Source: Clostridiales bacterium (GTDB lineage Bacteria; Bacillota; Clostridia; Oscillospirales; Oscillospiraceae). From it: DNA of 64,000 bases. The first letter of the stretch is position 1. Each line of letters begins with the position of its first letter. This document shows, piece by piece, positions 35,982 through 44,374 of the stretch. Location of the stretch: assembly GCA_022775085.1 (NCBI GenBank), contig JALFJQ010000016.1, forward strand, positions 31,290 to 95,289, written 5' to 3'. Made by a program: the position numbers and the translations under genes. Under the pieces are notes generated by a model. The model saw only the letters and a program-made list of their open reading frames with translations, made no database searches and was not told the DNA's origin.

Positions 35982-36017
35982 AAGAGCTGCCGCAAACTAC
36001 CTGCGGCGGCTCTTTTT
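35982..36017 (+). terminator. Terminator after rpmA
   Basis: AAGAGCTGCCGCA and TGCGGCGGCTCTT pair across a short loop and end in TTTTT. Confidence 0.88.
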
Positions 36018-36035
36018 AACTGTCATAAAACCAAT

Positions 36036-36186
36036 GTAGGGCGGGGTCATGACCCCGCCGACGCAGTATCGACAATCAGCAATTTACGCTGAATGGTATT
36101 TGACGAATCAACATCCAGACAAATCCCGTTGGACGAGCACAAGGCATTATACCAACCTGATCGGCGGGGTCATGACCCCGCCCTAC
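36036..36186. repeat. Intergenic repeat, family C, long copy
   Basis: GTAGGGCGGGGTCATGACCCC at the left and CGGGGTCATGACCCCGCCC at the right, the latter ending TAC, flank about 100 bases with no coding sense. It lies between rpmA and obgE and may split their transcription. Confidence 0.8.
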
Positions 36187-36234
36187 GCAGCCTGTCAGAA
36201 AGCAATATTTTGCATTTCCTCAAGGAGGTAATTT

Positions 36235-37509
36235 ATGTTTGTAGATAAAGTACGCATCACCGTCATCGGCGGGCGGGGCGGTGACGGTGCGGTGGCTTTC
36301 CACCGGGAAAAATATGTGGCCTCCGGCGGCCCCGACGGCGGCGACGGCGGTCACGGCGGCAGCGTTGTGCTCCACGTCAACGATAACCTGTCCACTTTGC
36401 TTGACTTCCGCTACAAGCGCAAGTATCAGGCAGGCGCGGGTGTCAACGGCATGGGCCGGAAAATGGCAGGCAAGCGGGGGGAGAACCTGGTCATTGAAGT
36501 GCCCCGGGGCACCGTTGTACGGGATGCCGAAACGAATCAGATTATTGTGGATATGTCCACCGGGGAGGACTTTGTCATCGCCCGTGGCGGCCGGGGCGGC
36601 TGGGGCAACGCACACTTTGCCACCCCCACCCGGCAGGTGCCCAGGTTTGCCAAGGCGGGCCTCAAGGGTCAGGAACGGGACGTGATTCTGGAACTGAAGC
36701 TGCTGGCAGATGTGGGCCTGGTGGGCTTTCCTAACGTGGGCAAATCCACTCTGCTGAGCGTCACCTCCAACGCCCACCCCAAAATTGCCAACTACCACTT
36801 TACGACACTGTACCCAAATCTGGGTGTGATCTATGTGGAGGAGGGCGTGTCCTTCGTCATGGCGGACATCCCCGGAATCATCGAGGGCGCGGCGGAGGGC
36901 GCGGGACTTGGTCACGACTTCCTGCGGCACATTGACCGCTGCCGGCTGCTGGTGCACGTAGTGGATGTGTCCGGCAGCGAGGGTCGGGATCCTGTGGAGG
37001 ATTTCCACGCTATCTGTCAGGAGCTGCACAGCTACTCTGTTGATCTTGGCGACCGGCCCATGATTGTGGCTGCCAACAAGGTTGACCTTCTGCCCCCGGA
37101 CTGCGACAACTTGGAGCGGCTGCGCAAAGCCGCGGAGGAAGCGGGCTGCGAGCTGTATGAAATCAGCGCGGGAACAACCCAGGGCACCAAAAATCTCATG
37201 CGGGTGGTGGCCCAGAAGCTCCGGGAGCTGCCCCCCGTGACCATTTACGAGCCGGAATATGTGGAGGTGGTGGCCGCGCCCGCCGACCCCACGGCCTTCG
37301 AGATCGAGCACTACGGCAGCACCTGGATGGTCACCGGCGAGTGGCTGTCCCGGCTGGTGGAGAACATCAATTTCGACGACTACGAGTCCCGGAACCACTT
37401 TGACACCCTGCTGCGCAAGGCGGGCCTCTTTGCCCGGCTGGAAGAGCTGGGCATTGCCGATGGGGACACCGTGGACATCTATGACTTCGAATTTGAGTAC
37501 CAGCGTTAA
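36235..37509 (+). CDS. obgE: Obg family GTPase
   Basis: Obg is a ribosome-associated GTPase in large-subunit assembly and stress control. The 424-residue protein has the glycine-rich Obg fold (VTVIGGRGGDGAVAFHREK and GGRGGWGNAHFA, residues 1-158), the G domain with GFPNVGKSTLL (G1), ADIPGIIEGA (G3) and NKVDLL (G4), and a C-terminal OCT domain (about 345-424). AAGGAGG lies 7 bases before the ATG. Confidence 0.97.
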   Translation: MFVDKVRITVIGGRGGDGAVAFHREKYVASGGPDGGDGGHGGSVVLHVNDNLSTLLDFRYKRKYQAGAGVNGMGRKMAGKRGENLVIEVPRGTVVRDAETNQIIVDMSTGEDFVIARGGRGGWGNAHFATPTRQVPRFAKAGLKGQERDVILELKLLADVGLVGFPNVGKSTLLSVTSNAHPKIANYHFTTLYPNLGVIYVEEGVSFVMADIPGIIEGAAEGAGLGHDFLRHIDRCRLLVHVVDVSGSEGRDPVEDFHAICQELHSYSVDLGDRPMIVAANKVDLLPPDCDNLERLRKAAEEAGCELYEISAGTTQGTKNLMRVVAQKLRELPPVTIYEPEYVEVVAAPADPTAFEIEHYGSTWMVTGEWLSRLVENINFDDYESRNHFDTLLRKAGLFARLEELGIADGDTVDIYDFEFEYQR

Positions 37510-37569
37510 TACCAAAAAAGCACGCCTACTTTCGTATAAAAAGCGACTGGGGATTTGTCAGAAAAGTGT

Positions 37570-37628
37570 TTGCCATTTTCAACTTTCTTATGTATAATAA
37601 CAGGGTCACCATTGTGACCCTGTTATTA
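37570..37628 (+). promoter_or_regulatory. AraC-gene promoter with long palindrome on the start site
   Basis: TTGCCA (37570-37575), 17-base spacer and TATAAT (37593-37598) precede a perfect 15-bp inverted repeat: TAATAACAGGGTCAC (37595-37609), loop CATT, then its complement (37614-37628). The palindrome covers part of the -10 and the likely start. It may be an operator or a 5' RNA hairpin. Confidence 0.65.
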
Positions 37629-37648
37629 TTCTTTTGGAGGAACCGGCC

Positions 37649-38800
37649 ATGATCCGAAATTTGAATCAGGTAACTTTTCAGGGCTTTGGCAGCGTGCCGC
37701 CGGAGCGGTCCCAGAATGCCAAGGGCTTTGATAAATCTGCCGCCGTCACGGTAGCTCTGTCCCAGTCGGAGACAGTGACCTGGCAGGCTGCCTGCAATAC
37801 CTGGGTCACCAACGGCAACGGTTCCAGCGTACTGTCCGTCAGTCTGGACGGGCAGAACTTTCAGGACTTCTATCTGGACAAGCCGGTGTGCATCAATCCC
37901 CGGGTCTATTTCAGCATCAGTCCCTTTACCGGCCCCGCGGACGCTCTTATGTACAGCGCACAGCCGCCGGAGCAGGTGGGCCTGCGCAGCACGGACAGCC
38001 AGCGGGTGGACCATCAGCTTCGTGTGGAAGGGATCTATACCTTTTTCTATCAGGAGAAGGAGCAGGGCTTCCTCTTCCCCGGGGAATCCCATCCTATGGC
38101 AGAGCTGACCTATGTGGACCAGGGGGTGCTTCATTCCGTGGCGGACGGGCAGGACCTGCTGTTAAAGCAGGGAGATCTGGTAGTTTATGGGCCGGATCAG
38201 TGGCATATGCAGTACGCGGACATCGGTGTCGCGCCCCGGTTTGTGACCCTGTCCTTCGCTACCCAGGGCACCGAGCTGATTCCGCTGCTGAACCGGAAAT
38301 TCTCCGCCCCTCAGAAGGTGGTATCCCTGCTTCAAACCATGCTTCATGAGCAGGAGCGGATGGACGCCTACTCCGGCGACATCATCCTGAGCCAGCTGAA
38401 TCTTCTCCTGCTGCTTCTGCTGCGGGAAACCACCTCTCCCACCGGCGGCAAGCTCCAGACCGCCAACTCCGTTCACTCGGAAAATGAGATCATCCGTCAG
38501 GCCCAGCAGTACATCTCCTCCCACATCCGGGAGAAGCTGAGTGTGCCCCTGGTTGCCCGGCAGGTGGATGTCAGTCCCAGCTATCTGACGGCTCTGTTCC
38601 ATAAAAACCTGCAAATTTCTCCCGGCGAGTATATCCGCCGCATCAAGCTGCAGGAAAGCAAGCAGATGATCCGGGAGAACAATCTGAACTTCACAGAGAT
38701 TGCCGCGGAGCTGCAATATTCCACCGTACACCATTTCTCCCGGCAGTTCAAGGAGAAATTCGGCATTACGCCCACGGAATACGCCAAATCGGTAAGATAA
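37649..38800 (+). CDS. AraC family transcriptional regulator
   Basis: A 383-residue regulator. Residues 1-100 are a beta-rich domain of unknown role (SVSLDGQNFQDFYLDKP), 120-220 a cupin-type sensor (MAELTYVDQGVLHSVADG, VVYGPDQWHMQY), and 285-383 the double HTH (VPLVARQVDVSPSYLTALFHK, then FTEIAAELQYSTVHHFSRQFK). Sugar-type ligands are common for such cupins, but no target operon adjoins. GGAGG lies 8 bases before the ATG at 37649; an earlier TTG overlaps that site. Confidence 0.92.
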   Translation: MIRNLNQVTFQGFGSVPPERSQNAKGFDKSAAVTVALSQSETVTWQAACNTWVTNGNGSSVLSVSLDGQNFQDFYLDKPVCINPRVYFSISPFTGPADALMYSAQPPEQVGLRSTDSQRVDHQLRVEGIYTFFYQEKEQGFLFPGESHPMAELTYVDQGVLHSVADGQDLLLKQGDLVVYGPDQWHMQYADIGVAPRFVTLSFATQGTELIPLLNRKFSAPQKVVSLLQTMLHEQERMDAYSGDIILSQLNLLLLLLLRETTSPTGGKLQTANSVHSENEIIRQAQQYISSHIREKLSVPLVARQVDVSPSYLTALFHKNLQISPGEYIRRIKLQESKQMIRENNLNFTEIAAELQYSTVHHFSRQFKEKFGITPTEYAKSVR

Positions 38801-38804
38801 CGAA

Positions 38805-38832
38805 GAGCCTGTCCCCCTTGGGGGACAGGCTC
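38805..38832. terminator. Bidirectional terminator between AraC gene and PFP
   Basis: GAGCCTGTCCCCC and GGGGGACAGGCTC form a 13-bp perfect stem around TT. It lies between two convergent genes. Confidence 0.75.
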
Positions 38833-38856
38833 AAACTGTTTTATTAGCTCAGATTA

Positions 38857-40515
38857 TCATGCCTTCTCCAGAGCCAGGGTTCTGGTGGGCTGGTCGCAGA
38901 CCTCAGAGGGTCCAAAGTACTGAATGGCACCGGGATAGGTGAAGCAGGTCTCGACGGCCCACTGGGCTCTGTGCTCAGCAAAGTACTGGAAGGGCTTGCC
39001 GTCCAGCTCCACCAAAGCCTTGCGGATAACAGGCTTGTCCTGACCGTTTCTTCTCTCAATGTTCATCATCTTGGTGATGGGCATACCGCCGGCCACCCAC
39101 TCCTCAGCGGGCTTGGACAGGTTGGAGACCTTGGACAGGTATCCGGTGTAGCCGTACTGAATCAGCATGAAGGCATTGTAGCCCAGGGAATAGCAGTAGT
39201 CCGCGTCGAAGTTAGAGGGGAATGCGCAGCGGCCTTCGTAGCCCAGGAAGTGGTGCAGGGCGGAGAACTTGCCGTTGTAGGTACCGGCAGCCTTCCGGGC
39301 AGCCAGATTGTCCTTGACCAGAGCGGAGAACAGCTTCTCGGACTCGATGAGGGAGACCTGCACGTTGCCGTGGGGATCCCGCTCCAGGAACAGCTGCTGC
39401 TGAATGTTCTCGGGCAGGATTGCGAAGACAGCCATGGACTCCTTGGTCAGGCCCGCCTCGATGAAGGCATACTTGTCCTTCCAGGTGGGCAGCGCATTAA
39501 ACTTGGCAGTGTTTTCACCGGCCAGCAGCTCGTTGATCTCGGCAATCAGCACGGAGAACTCGGGGACGAACTCCACAATGCCCTCGGGAATGATGGCAAC
39601 GCCGAAGTTCATGCCCTTGGCAGCCCGGGCAGCCACGGAATCGGCAATGTAATCGGCGATCTGAGCCAGAGACATCTTCTTGGCGGCGACTTCCTCACCG
39701 ATCAGGCAGATGTTGGGCTGGGTCTGCAGGGCGCACTCCAGAGCAACGTGGGAAGCAGAACGGCCCATGACCTTGATGAAATGCCAGTACTTCTTGGCGG
39801 AGTTGGCATCCCGCTCGATGTTGCCGATGATCTCGCTGTAGGTCTTGGTGGCGGTATCGAAGCCGAAGGAGCACTCGATGTCCTCGTTCTTCAGGTCGCC
39901 GTCAATGGTCTTGGGGCAGCCGATGACCTGCACGCCGGTGTTGTGTGCGGCCATGTACTCGGCCAGCACAGCGGCATTGGTGTTGGAGTCGTCGCCGCCG
40001 ATGATGACGATGGCGGTGATGCCGTGCTTCTTGCAGACCTCAGCGGCAACGGCAAACTGCTCTTCGGTTTCCAGCTTGGTTCTGCCGGAGCCGATGATGT
40101 CAAATCCGCCGGTGTTGCGGAACTGATTCACGTACTCGTCATCCAGGATCCGGTAATTGTCCTCCAGCAGACCGCTGGGGCCGCCCTTGAAGCCGTACAG
40201 GACATTGTCGGGGTTGGTGGCCTTCAGTGCGTCGTACAGGCCGCAGACAACGTTGTGGCCGCCGGGTGCCTGACCGCCGGACAGGATGACACCCACGACC
40301 TGCTTCTTGGCCTCGGAGGTGTTCTGACCCTTCTGGAAGGTGATCTCATTCTTTCCGTAAGTGTTGGGGAACTGGGCGGCGATCTTCTCCTGATCCGCGA
40401 CGCTCTGGGTGGCATCGCCATTTTTAACGCAGATCTCAGAGATACCATTTCTGAGCATGCCGGGGAGCTTGGGGGTATACTGGTATCTTGCGGTCTGCAG
40501 AGGGGACAGTTTCAT
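38857..40515 (-). CDS. pfp: Diphosphate-fructose-6-phosphate 1-phosphotransferase
   Basis: This long-form (552-residue) PPi-dependent phosphofructokinase reversibly phosphorylates fructose-6-phosphate in glycolysis. Motifs: VGVILSGGQAPGGHNV, IIGGDDSNTNA with the second Asp typical of PPi users, PKTIDGDL with Lys in place of the ATP-type Gly, and VMGRSASHVALE. Specificity for PPi is inferred from those residues. It stands as a single gene. Confidence 0.95.
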   Translation of the reverse strand: MKLSPLQTARYQYTPKLPGMLRNGISEICVKNGDATQSVADQEKIAAQFPNTYGKNEITFQKGQNTSEAKKQVVGVILSGGQAPGGHNVVCGLYDALKATNPDNVLYGFKGGPSGLLEDNYRILDDEYVNQFRNTGGFDIIGSGRTKLETEEQFAVAAEVCKKHGITAIVIIGGDDSNTNAAVLAEYMAAHNTGVQVIGCPKTIDGDLKNEDIECSFGFDTATKTYSEIIGNIERDANSAKKYWHFIKVMGRSASHVALECALQTQPNICLIGEEVAAKKMSLAQIADYIADSVAARAAKGMNFGVAIIPEGIVEFVPEFSVLIAEINELLAGENTAKFNALPTWKDKYAFIEAGLTKESMAVFAILPENIQQQLFLERDPHGNVQVSLIESEKLFSALVKDNLAARKAAGTYNGKFSALHHFLGYEGRCAFPSNFDADYCYSLGYNAFMLIQYGYTGYLSKVSNLSKPAEEWVAGGMPITKMMNIERRNGQDKPVIRKALVELDGKPFQYFAEHRAQWAVETCFTYPGAIQYFGPSEVCDQPTRTLALEKA

Positions 40516-41134
40516 CTGAAAACACTCCTTACAGTTGATTTAATGTTTACACCTAGATTATACTCCATTCCGCCGAAAAGGTAAATAGCCATTTCTTATA
40601 ATTTTGTGAACCTGGCAGTGGGGAAATATGGTTTGTTTGATCGCTGAGACGCATTTTGAGGTATCCACGACACGGCAACTGCACGAGCGAATAAATATAA
40701 ACAACAATGCCAATTCCCCCTTTATGTCAGAATCAAAGAGAAGGGGGTAGCGAAGGTGATGCGGGAATTATCAGGACGGTCTATGGGAATGGTGGAGATG
40801 GGTAATCACAATTGGCGGGGACCCAGACTGCCATTGCGAACAAAAGCAAACGCGTAGATTCTGTGCTGGGATTAAATAGAACTGGCCAGCCGTGCGATCC
40901 ATGGACACTGGAGCATGAAAAGTATGCACTGACATTTGGACGTCACCTTCCGTGAAGATGCGAATACAACAATAGACAAAAGTGCTGCGCAGAACCTGAA
41001 TATCATGAAGTGTTCCTCAATGCTTAAAATATGCCCATTGTAAGAGCAAGGTTGGCATTCATGCAATCGTCGTGCATCCGGCAAAATTCTTCTTGCATTT
41101 TTTTGAACTTTGTACTATACTTAAGGGCACATAT
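40516..41134. other. Long intergenic region between PFP and the tRNA-Leu scar
   Basis: About 620 bases that lack a convincing gene. A 32-codon frame on the plus strand (40759-40857, MRELSGRSMGMVEMG start, GGGGG upstream) is possible but unsupported, and a 70-codon minus-strand frame (40872-41084) has no family likeness. The base mix is lower in GC than the flanks. PFP transcription must start near 40550, where no strong promoter stands out. Confidence 0.5.
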
Positions 41135-41174
41135 GCCGGTGTGATGGAATGGTAGACGTAGTGGACTCAAAATC
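41135..41174 (+). pseudogene. Truncated 5' half of tRNA-Leu
   Basis: Forty bases identical to the 5' end of the intact tRNA-Leu at 41324 (GCCGGTGTGATGGAATGG through the anticodon loop CTCAAAA and two more bases), after which similarity stops abruptly. No 3' half follows, so it cannot make a tRNA. It looks like a duplication or an attachment-site remnant. Confidence 0.85.
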
Positions 41175-41323
41175 TGGTTCGCCAAATCCTCCGGCGTGTA
41201 GGATTCCCCTTGGAGTACCAGCACTTTTTGAAAGTGAATATGTAGCGTTTTTTGAATTGCCCTCCGGTTTTGCCCTCCGTTTTCCGAGGAACGATTTTGG
41301 AGTGGAAATTTGAAGATAAATTT

Positions 41324-41409
41324 GCCGGTGTGATGGAATGGTAGACGTAGTGGACTCAAAATCCACCGCCAGCGATGGCGTACCGGTTCGAGTCCGGTCA
41401 CCGGCACCA
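41324..41409 (+). tRNA. tRNA-Leu (CAA)
   Basis: A class II tRNA: acceptor GCCGGTG/CACCGGC, anticodon stem GTGGA/TCCAC with loop CTCAAAA giving CAA, a variable arm (CGCCAGCGATGGCG), T-arm CCGGTTCGAGTCCGG, and an encoded CCA. Confidence 0.95.
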
Positions 41410-41417
41410 AACCAATA

Positions 41418-41460
41418 TAATCCGAACCAGATCTTCCCTGTGGGAGACGGGTTCGGATTA
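41418..41460 (+). terminator. Terminator of tRNA-Leu
   Basis: TAATCCGAACC and GGTTCGGATTA are perfect 11-bp arms, followed by TTTGTTTTC. Confidence 0.8.
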
Positions 41461-41574
41461 TTTGTTTTCTTCAGTAAATTCGAGGAGACACATTTCCGAA
41501 ACGGTGTCATCAAACATCCGGAATCAAAGCCGAGAGGCCCAAGAAAAAAGAAACAGATTTAGGAGGACACTGCT

Positions 41575-41826
41575 ATGGATAAGAAAGTTATTTCCTGTGC
41601 GTTCAATATCGACACTGCCTGTGTCGAAGTCTGGTTTGTAGACGGCAGCATGATCTCCGTTGACTGCACTCTGGTAGAAGCGGAGGTTGCACGGAATCTA
41701 TACGAAAGCAGCGAGCTGGAGTGGCTGGTGTACAATGCGCCTGTGGACTATGTGAACCTGCTGCTCCACGGGGATGTTTGTGAGTATCTCAGGAATGTGA
41801 CGGAATACCATCCGTTTGAAAACTGA
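41575..41826 (+). CDS. Small DUF6061-like protein
   Basis: An 83-residue acidic protein: ISCAFNIDTACVEVWFVDG, MISVDCTLVEAEVARNLYE and ending VTEYHPFEN. It resembles DUF6061, a small family of unknown function often found near mobile genes in gut Clostridia; I rely on memory of the pattern. TTTAGGAGG lies 9 bases before the ATG. It sits between the tRNA-Leu scar and a decayed segment. Confidence 0.7.
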   Translation: MDKKVISCAFNIDTACVEVWFVDGSMISVDCTLVEAEVARNLYESSELEWLVYNAPVDYVNLLLHGDVCEYLRNVTEYHPFEN

Positions 41827-42032
41827 CCTCTACCGTTCTATCAATCTTTCATTCTTTCAAGAACGACGCGGAAAGAAAGACGGACAGATTTGGGGAATTC
41901 ATGCATATAGAACGCCTGTTTTGGACATTCGAAGGTAATTGTATTCCCGAATAAAAAACGTGTCCAAGGAGCCTTGCTATCAGCCGCTTTTTCACCCCCG
42001 AAATGCGTGAGTGGAAGCGTCTTCTGCATGAG

Positions 42033-42059
42033 AAAAGGTACCGCCAAACTGGCGGCACC
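42033..42059 (-). terminator. Terminator of the 61-residue gene
   Basis: GGTGCCGCCA and TGGCGGTACC on the minus strand pair with one G-T and run into TTTTCTC. It starts 17 bases after the gene stop. Confidence 0.65.
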
Positions 42060-42075
42060 CTGTTCGGTCACTTGC

Positions 42076-42261
42076 TTACTTTTTCCCGTCCTTTCCTTCC
42101 GTCTGTCCCGCTTCACGCTGAGCCAGCCACTCCCGGAACTCCCGCTGGCCTTCTTCACTTTCGTAGTAGGCGAGAATGTCGGGGAGGATGCACCGGGCGA
42201 TGTTCTCGATTTCGTGCTGCGGAATACCGGAATTGTTGATGAGCTTCTTCTTGCGGCCCAA
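42076..42261 (-). CDS. Small protein, TTG start, function unknown
   Basis: A 61-residue frame: GRKKKLINNSGIPQHEIENI, then ARCILPDILAYYESEEGQREF and a charged tail. A TTG start is chosen because GGAGGG lies about 9 bases upstream and no ATG is available. The basic head and amphipathic helices could be a DNA-binding or adaptor protein. It has its own terminator. I do not recognise the family; similar short proteins occur near recombinases. Confidence 0.55.
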   Translation of the reverse strand: MGRKKKLINNSGIPQHEIENIARCILPDILAYYESEEGQREFREWLAQREAGQTEGKDGKK

Positions 42262-42358
42262 GCTGGTTGTTCCCTCCGGTTCGATATGAAATTATTAAGG
42301 TTCAGTTGTGGACGGGCGGACGATCTATGTTGATGGCATGGCTCCCTTCTTAAGAAAC

Positions 42359-42412
42359 GGAAAATGCAGGCGCTTGTCAAGCCATGGGCTTGATGGGCGT
42401 CTGCATTTTTTC
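42359..42412 (+). terminator. Stem-loop with T tail, of no obvious gene
   Basis: AAAATGCAGGCGC pairs with GGCGTCTGCATTTT (one mismatch), with an inner CAAGCC/GGCTTG hairpin, then TTTCTAT. On the plus strand it is a good terminator but no intact plus-strand gene precedes it within 500 bases. Confidence 0.5.
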
Positions 42413-42416
42413 TATA

Positions 42417-42850
42417 TTATATCACATTGGAAGTGGGTGTCAATAGCTTGGAAAGTGATTGCAATGTAGAAAAAAAGCTGCGTAAAAGTGCTTGTGCCAC
42501 AATAGGTTTTCCTTGCGTTTTTCTTGCAGTAAGGGAATTGTACTCGCCACCGGAAAATCCGGTTTCTATTCTTCTACACCGAAATTGAGGGCGGCCAGAA
42601 CTTGCATCAGATGTCGACATTTTGAGTCTAAAAGCTGTTGTGCCACAATCACTTTTTGCCCCAGTTCCGAGGAGCTGAGGATATTGTATTCCCCCTTTGG
42701 AAACCTCCCAGCTGATGTCGACAGGATTGCTTTCTCCGCATTTAGAATCCGATTTTCAGCTTCCGAATATACCTATAACATCCCTCCCAAAATCGAGAGA
42801 AAAAGTCATTGCGCCGCAACGACTTTTTGCGGTCTAAATGTGAGAGTAAG
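42417..42850 (-). pseudogene. Three degenerate copies of a short peptide-coding unit
   Basis: On the minus strand, three segments share a coding pattern. Copy B (42694-42566) reads GEYNILSSSELGQKVIVAQQ and continues LLDSKCRHLMQ to a stop; copy A (42548-42417) reads GEYNSLTARKTQGKPIVAQA then LLRSFF to a stop; copy C (about 42850-42806) keeps QKVVAAQ then a stop. DNA matches include GTGCCACAAT at 42494 and 42640 and GATGTCGACA at 42611 and 42714. Frames are broken between copies. I know no family for it. This fills most of the gap 42262-42889. Confidence 0.55.
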
Positions 42851-42889
42851 GGCGTCGGAAAATAGATGGCAAACCACTTGTTTACGATG

Positions 42890-43624
42890 TTATGCCTTCA
42901 CATCTCGCTTTGTCAGCGTAACATTGGCAATCAGAAGAAACACGGTCAAAAAAACAGCACAGCTCAGGAAAAAGCCCCAGATTCCGCCTGCCATCACATC
43001 CTCGGTGCGATTGGAGTTCATGCCCATGATCATGAGAGAATAGGGCCAGTACAATCCGGCATCCTTACTGACAGCCAGCAGACCCGCCACGCTCCCTCCC
43101 AGGGCAATCTGCACCGGCAGGGCAAAATTGTGGATGACCATGGACAGCAGAAGCTGCAGCGCAATGATGGCAAGGCCGCCGATAATGCCCCGGAGCAGCC
43201 AGAGAACAATCTCTGGTGGCGGGAAGCCGGGAAGTTTCGCCCCGAATTTTCCACCCATGACAAACAGCACCAGCAGCCAAAGCTGGGTAAGTATTGCCAT
43301 TTTCGTTACCACGCAGAATTTGGCAAAGTACAGGCAGAAGGGGCGCACCGGGGCGGTCATAATCAGGTTCCAGTTGTGCCCCCGGTGCTCCAGCCGCCAC
43401 AGGTAGGCGGCATAGACACCAATCAGCGGTGCGAAAAAGAAAATGGCATAAAACAGGGTGTATTGCGTCCAAAGGTCATACCAGCCGTGGGTGAGGATTT
43501 CCAGATTCATCTTATAGTTGAAGGTGCCGTATACCGCCGAAATGGCAGGGACAGCCAGAAAAAGCAGCCAAATGGGACTGCGGCGGAGTTTGCGGTTCTC
43601 CGCCCGAATACAGCGCAGCAGCAT
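42890..43624 (-). CDS. ABC-2 type permease, lantibiotic-immunity class
   Basis: A 244-residue protein with six hydrophobic segments and a short basic N-terminus (RCIRAENRKLRRSPIW). The layout matches MutG/EpiG/SpaG-type immunity permeases. It is the last of three genes (ATPase, permease, permease) 3 bases after the other permease. Its role would be to expel or detach antimicrobial peptides from the membrane. Assignment rests on topology and context, as sequence motifs in this class are weak. Confidence 0.8.
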   Translation of the reverse strand: MLLRCIRAENRKLRRSPIWLLFLAVPAISAVYGTFNYKMNLEILTHGWYDLWTQYTLFYAIFFFAPLIGVYAAYLWRLEHRGHNWNLIMTAPVRPFCLYFAKFCVVTKMAILTQLWLLVLFVMGGKFGAKLPGFPPPEIVLWLLRGIIGGLAIIALQLLLSMVIHNFALPVQIALGGSVAGLLAVSKDAGLYWPYSLMIMGMNSNRTEDVMAGGIWGFFLSCAVFLTVFLLIANVTLTKRDVKA

Positions 43625-43627
43625 AAC

Positions 43628-44374
43628 TCATACCTCCTTGTGTTTCAGCGCTTTCCACGCCATCACCGCAAACAGCACCCCAAACGCGGCGGTGAGAATC
43701 AACAGCCAGACGGGATAGGGCGCAGGATAATAGCGGACGATCCGGGTCTCCCGGTTCCAGTCCATGCGGATGGTGCTCAAGGGAATGTAGTAGCCCCAAG
43801 GCAGAAAGTAGCTGACCAGGCTCGGCATGAAAGCGGCAAACAGCCCGGACAGGCTGCCCACCATCCCTGCCGCCAGAGTGGGCACCTGGTTATCAAAGCG
43901 GATGCTGAGAAACAGCCAGAGGAAAAACAGCATGGTATTCACGGCAAAGGTGCTGATTGCCAGCCACCAGAATTGCCCCCAGTCGAGCAGCTCTGTAAAC
44001 CCAAAATGCTTTCCCAGCGCCGGAATGCCCGCGCCTTCGATGATGCCAATCAGCAGAATTTGCAGCAGAGCAACCATTGTTTTGCCGAGAAACAGCGCCT
44101 TCCGGCTTTGCAGGGTCAGCAGCATTCGGCAGCTATTTCCCTTACTTTCCAAATCCCACAGGCGGCTGGCAAGCACCGCCGTGCCAAGGGGCATGACCAC
44201 CGTATTCATCACCGGCACGGCGTAAAACAGCCCGGAATAGCCCTGTTCCAGCCGCCCTTCGTCGGCACTACCGGTCTGGGTCGCCCACAGCAGGACGAAC
44301 AGGGAAATGCACACCGCCACCAGCAGGTTGTGCCTGCGCCGGGACTTTTTCAGTTCAGCATAGAGGGTTCTCAT
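43628..44374 (-). CDS. ABC-2 type permease, lantibiotic-immunity class
   Basis: A 248-residue six-helix protein, RTLYAELKKSRRRHNLLVAV at the N-terminus, matching MutE/EpiE-type subunits. It overlaps the ATPase gene by 4 bp and is followed 3 bases on by the second permease, giving the usual F-E-G order of immunity transporters. The two permeases are distant paralogues. Confidence 0.82.
   Translation of the reverse strand: MRTLYAELKKSRRRHNLLVAVCISLFVLLWATQTGSADEGRLEQGYSGLFYAVPVMNTVVMPLGTAVLASRLWDLESKGNSCRMLLTLQSRKALFLGKTMVALLQILLIGIIEGAGIPALGKHFGFTELLDWGQFWWLAISTFAVNTMLFFLWLFLSIRFDNQVPTLAAGMVGSLSGLFAAFMPSLVSYFLPWGYYIPLSTIRMDWNRETRIVRYYPAPYPVWLLILTAAFGVLFAVMAWKALKHKEV

Noticed and set aside
41024..41410. 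Minus-strand frame of 128 codons across both tRNA-Leu copies
   Set aside because: It reads through an intact tRNA and its half copy, giving the same peptide twice. Only the short part between them might derive from a gene.
41841..42380. Minus-strand frame of 179 codons
   Set aside because: It overlaps the better supported 61-residue gene in another frame, has Arg/Ser-rich noise and crosses two hairpins.
42492..43043. Plus-strand frame of 183 codons over the degenerate repeats
   Set aside because: The shared peptide pattern is on the minus strand, and this frame enters the permease gene antisense.
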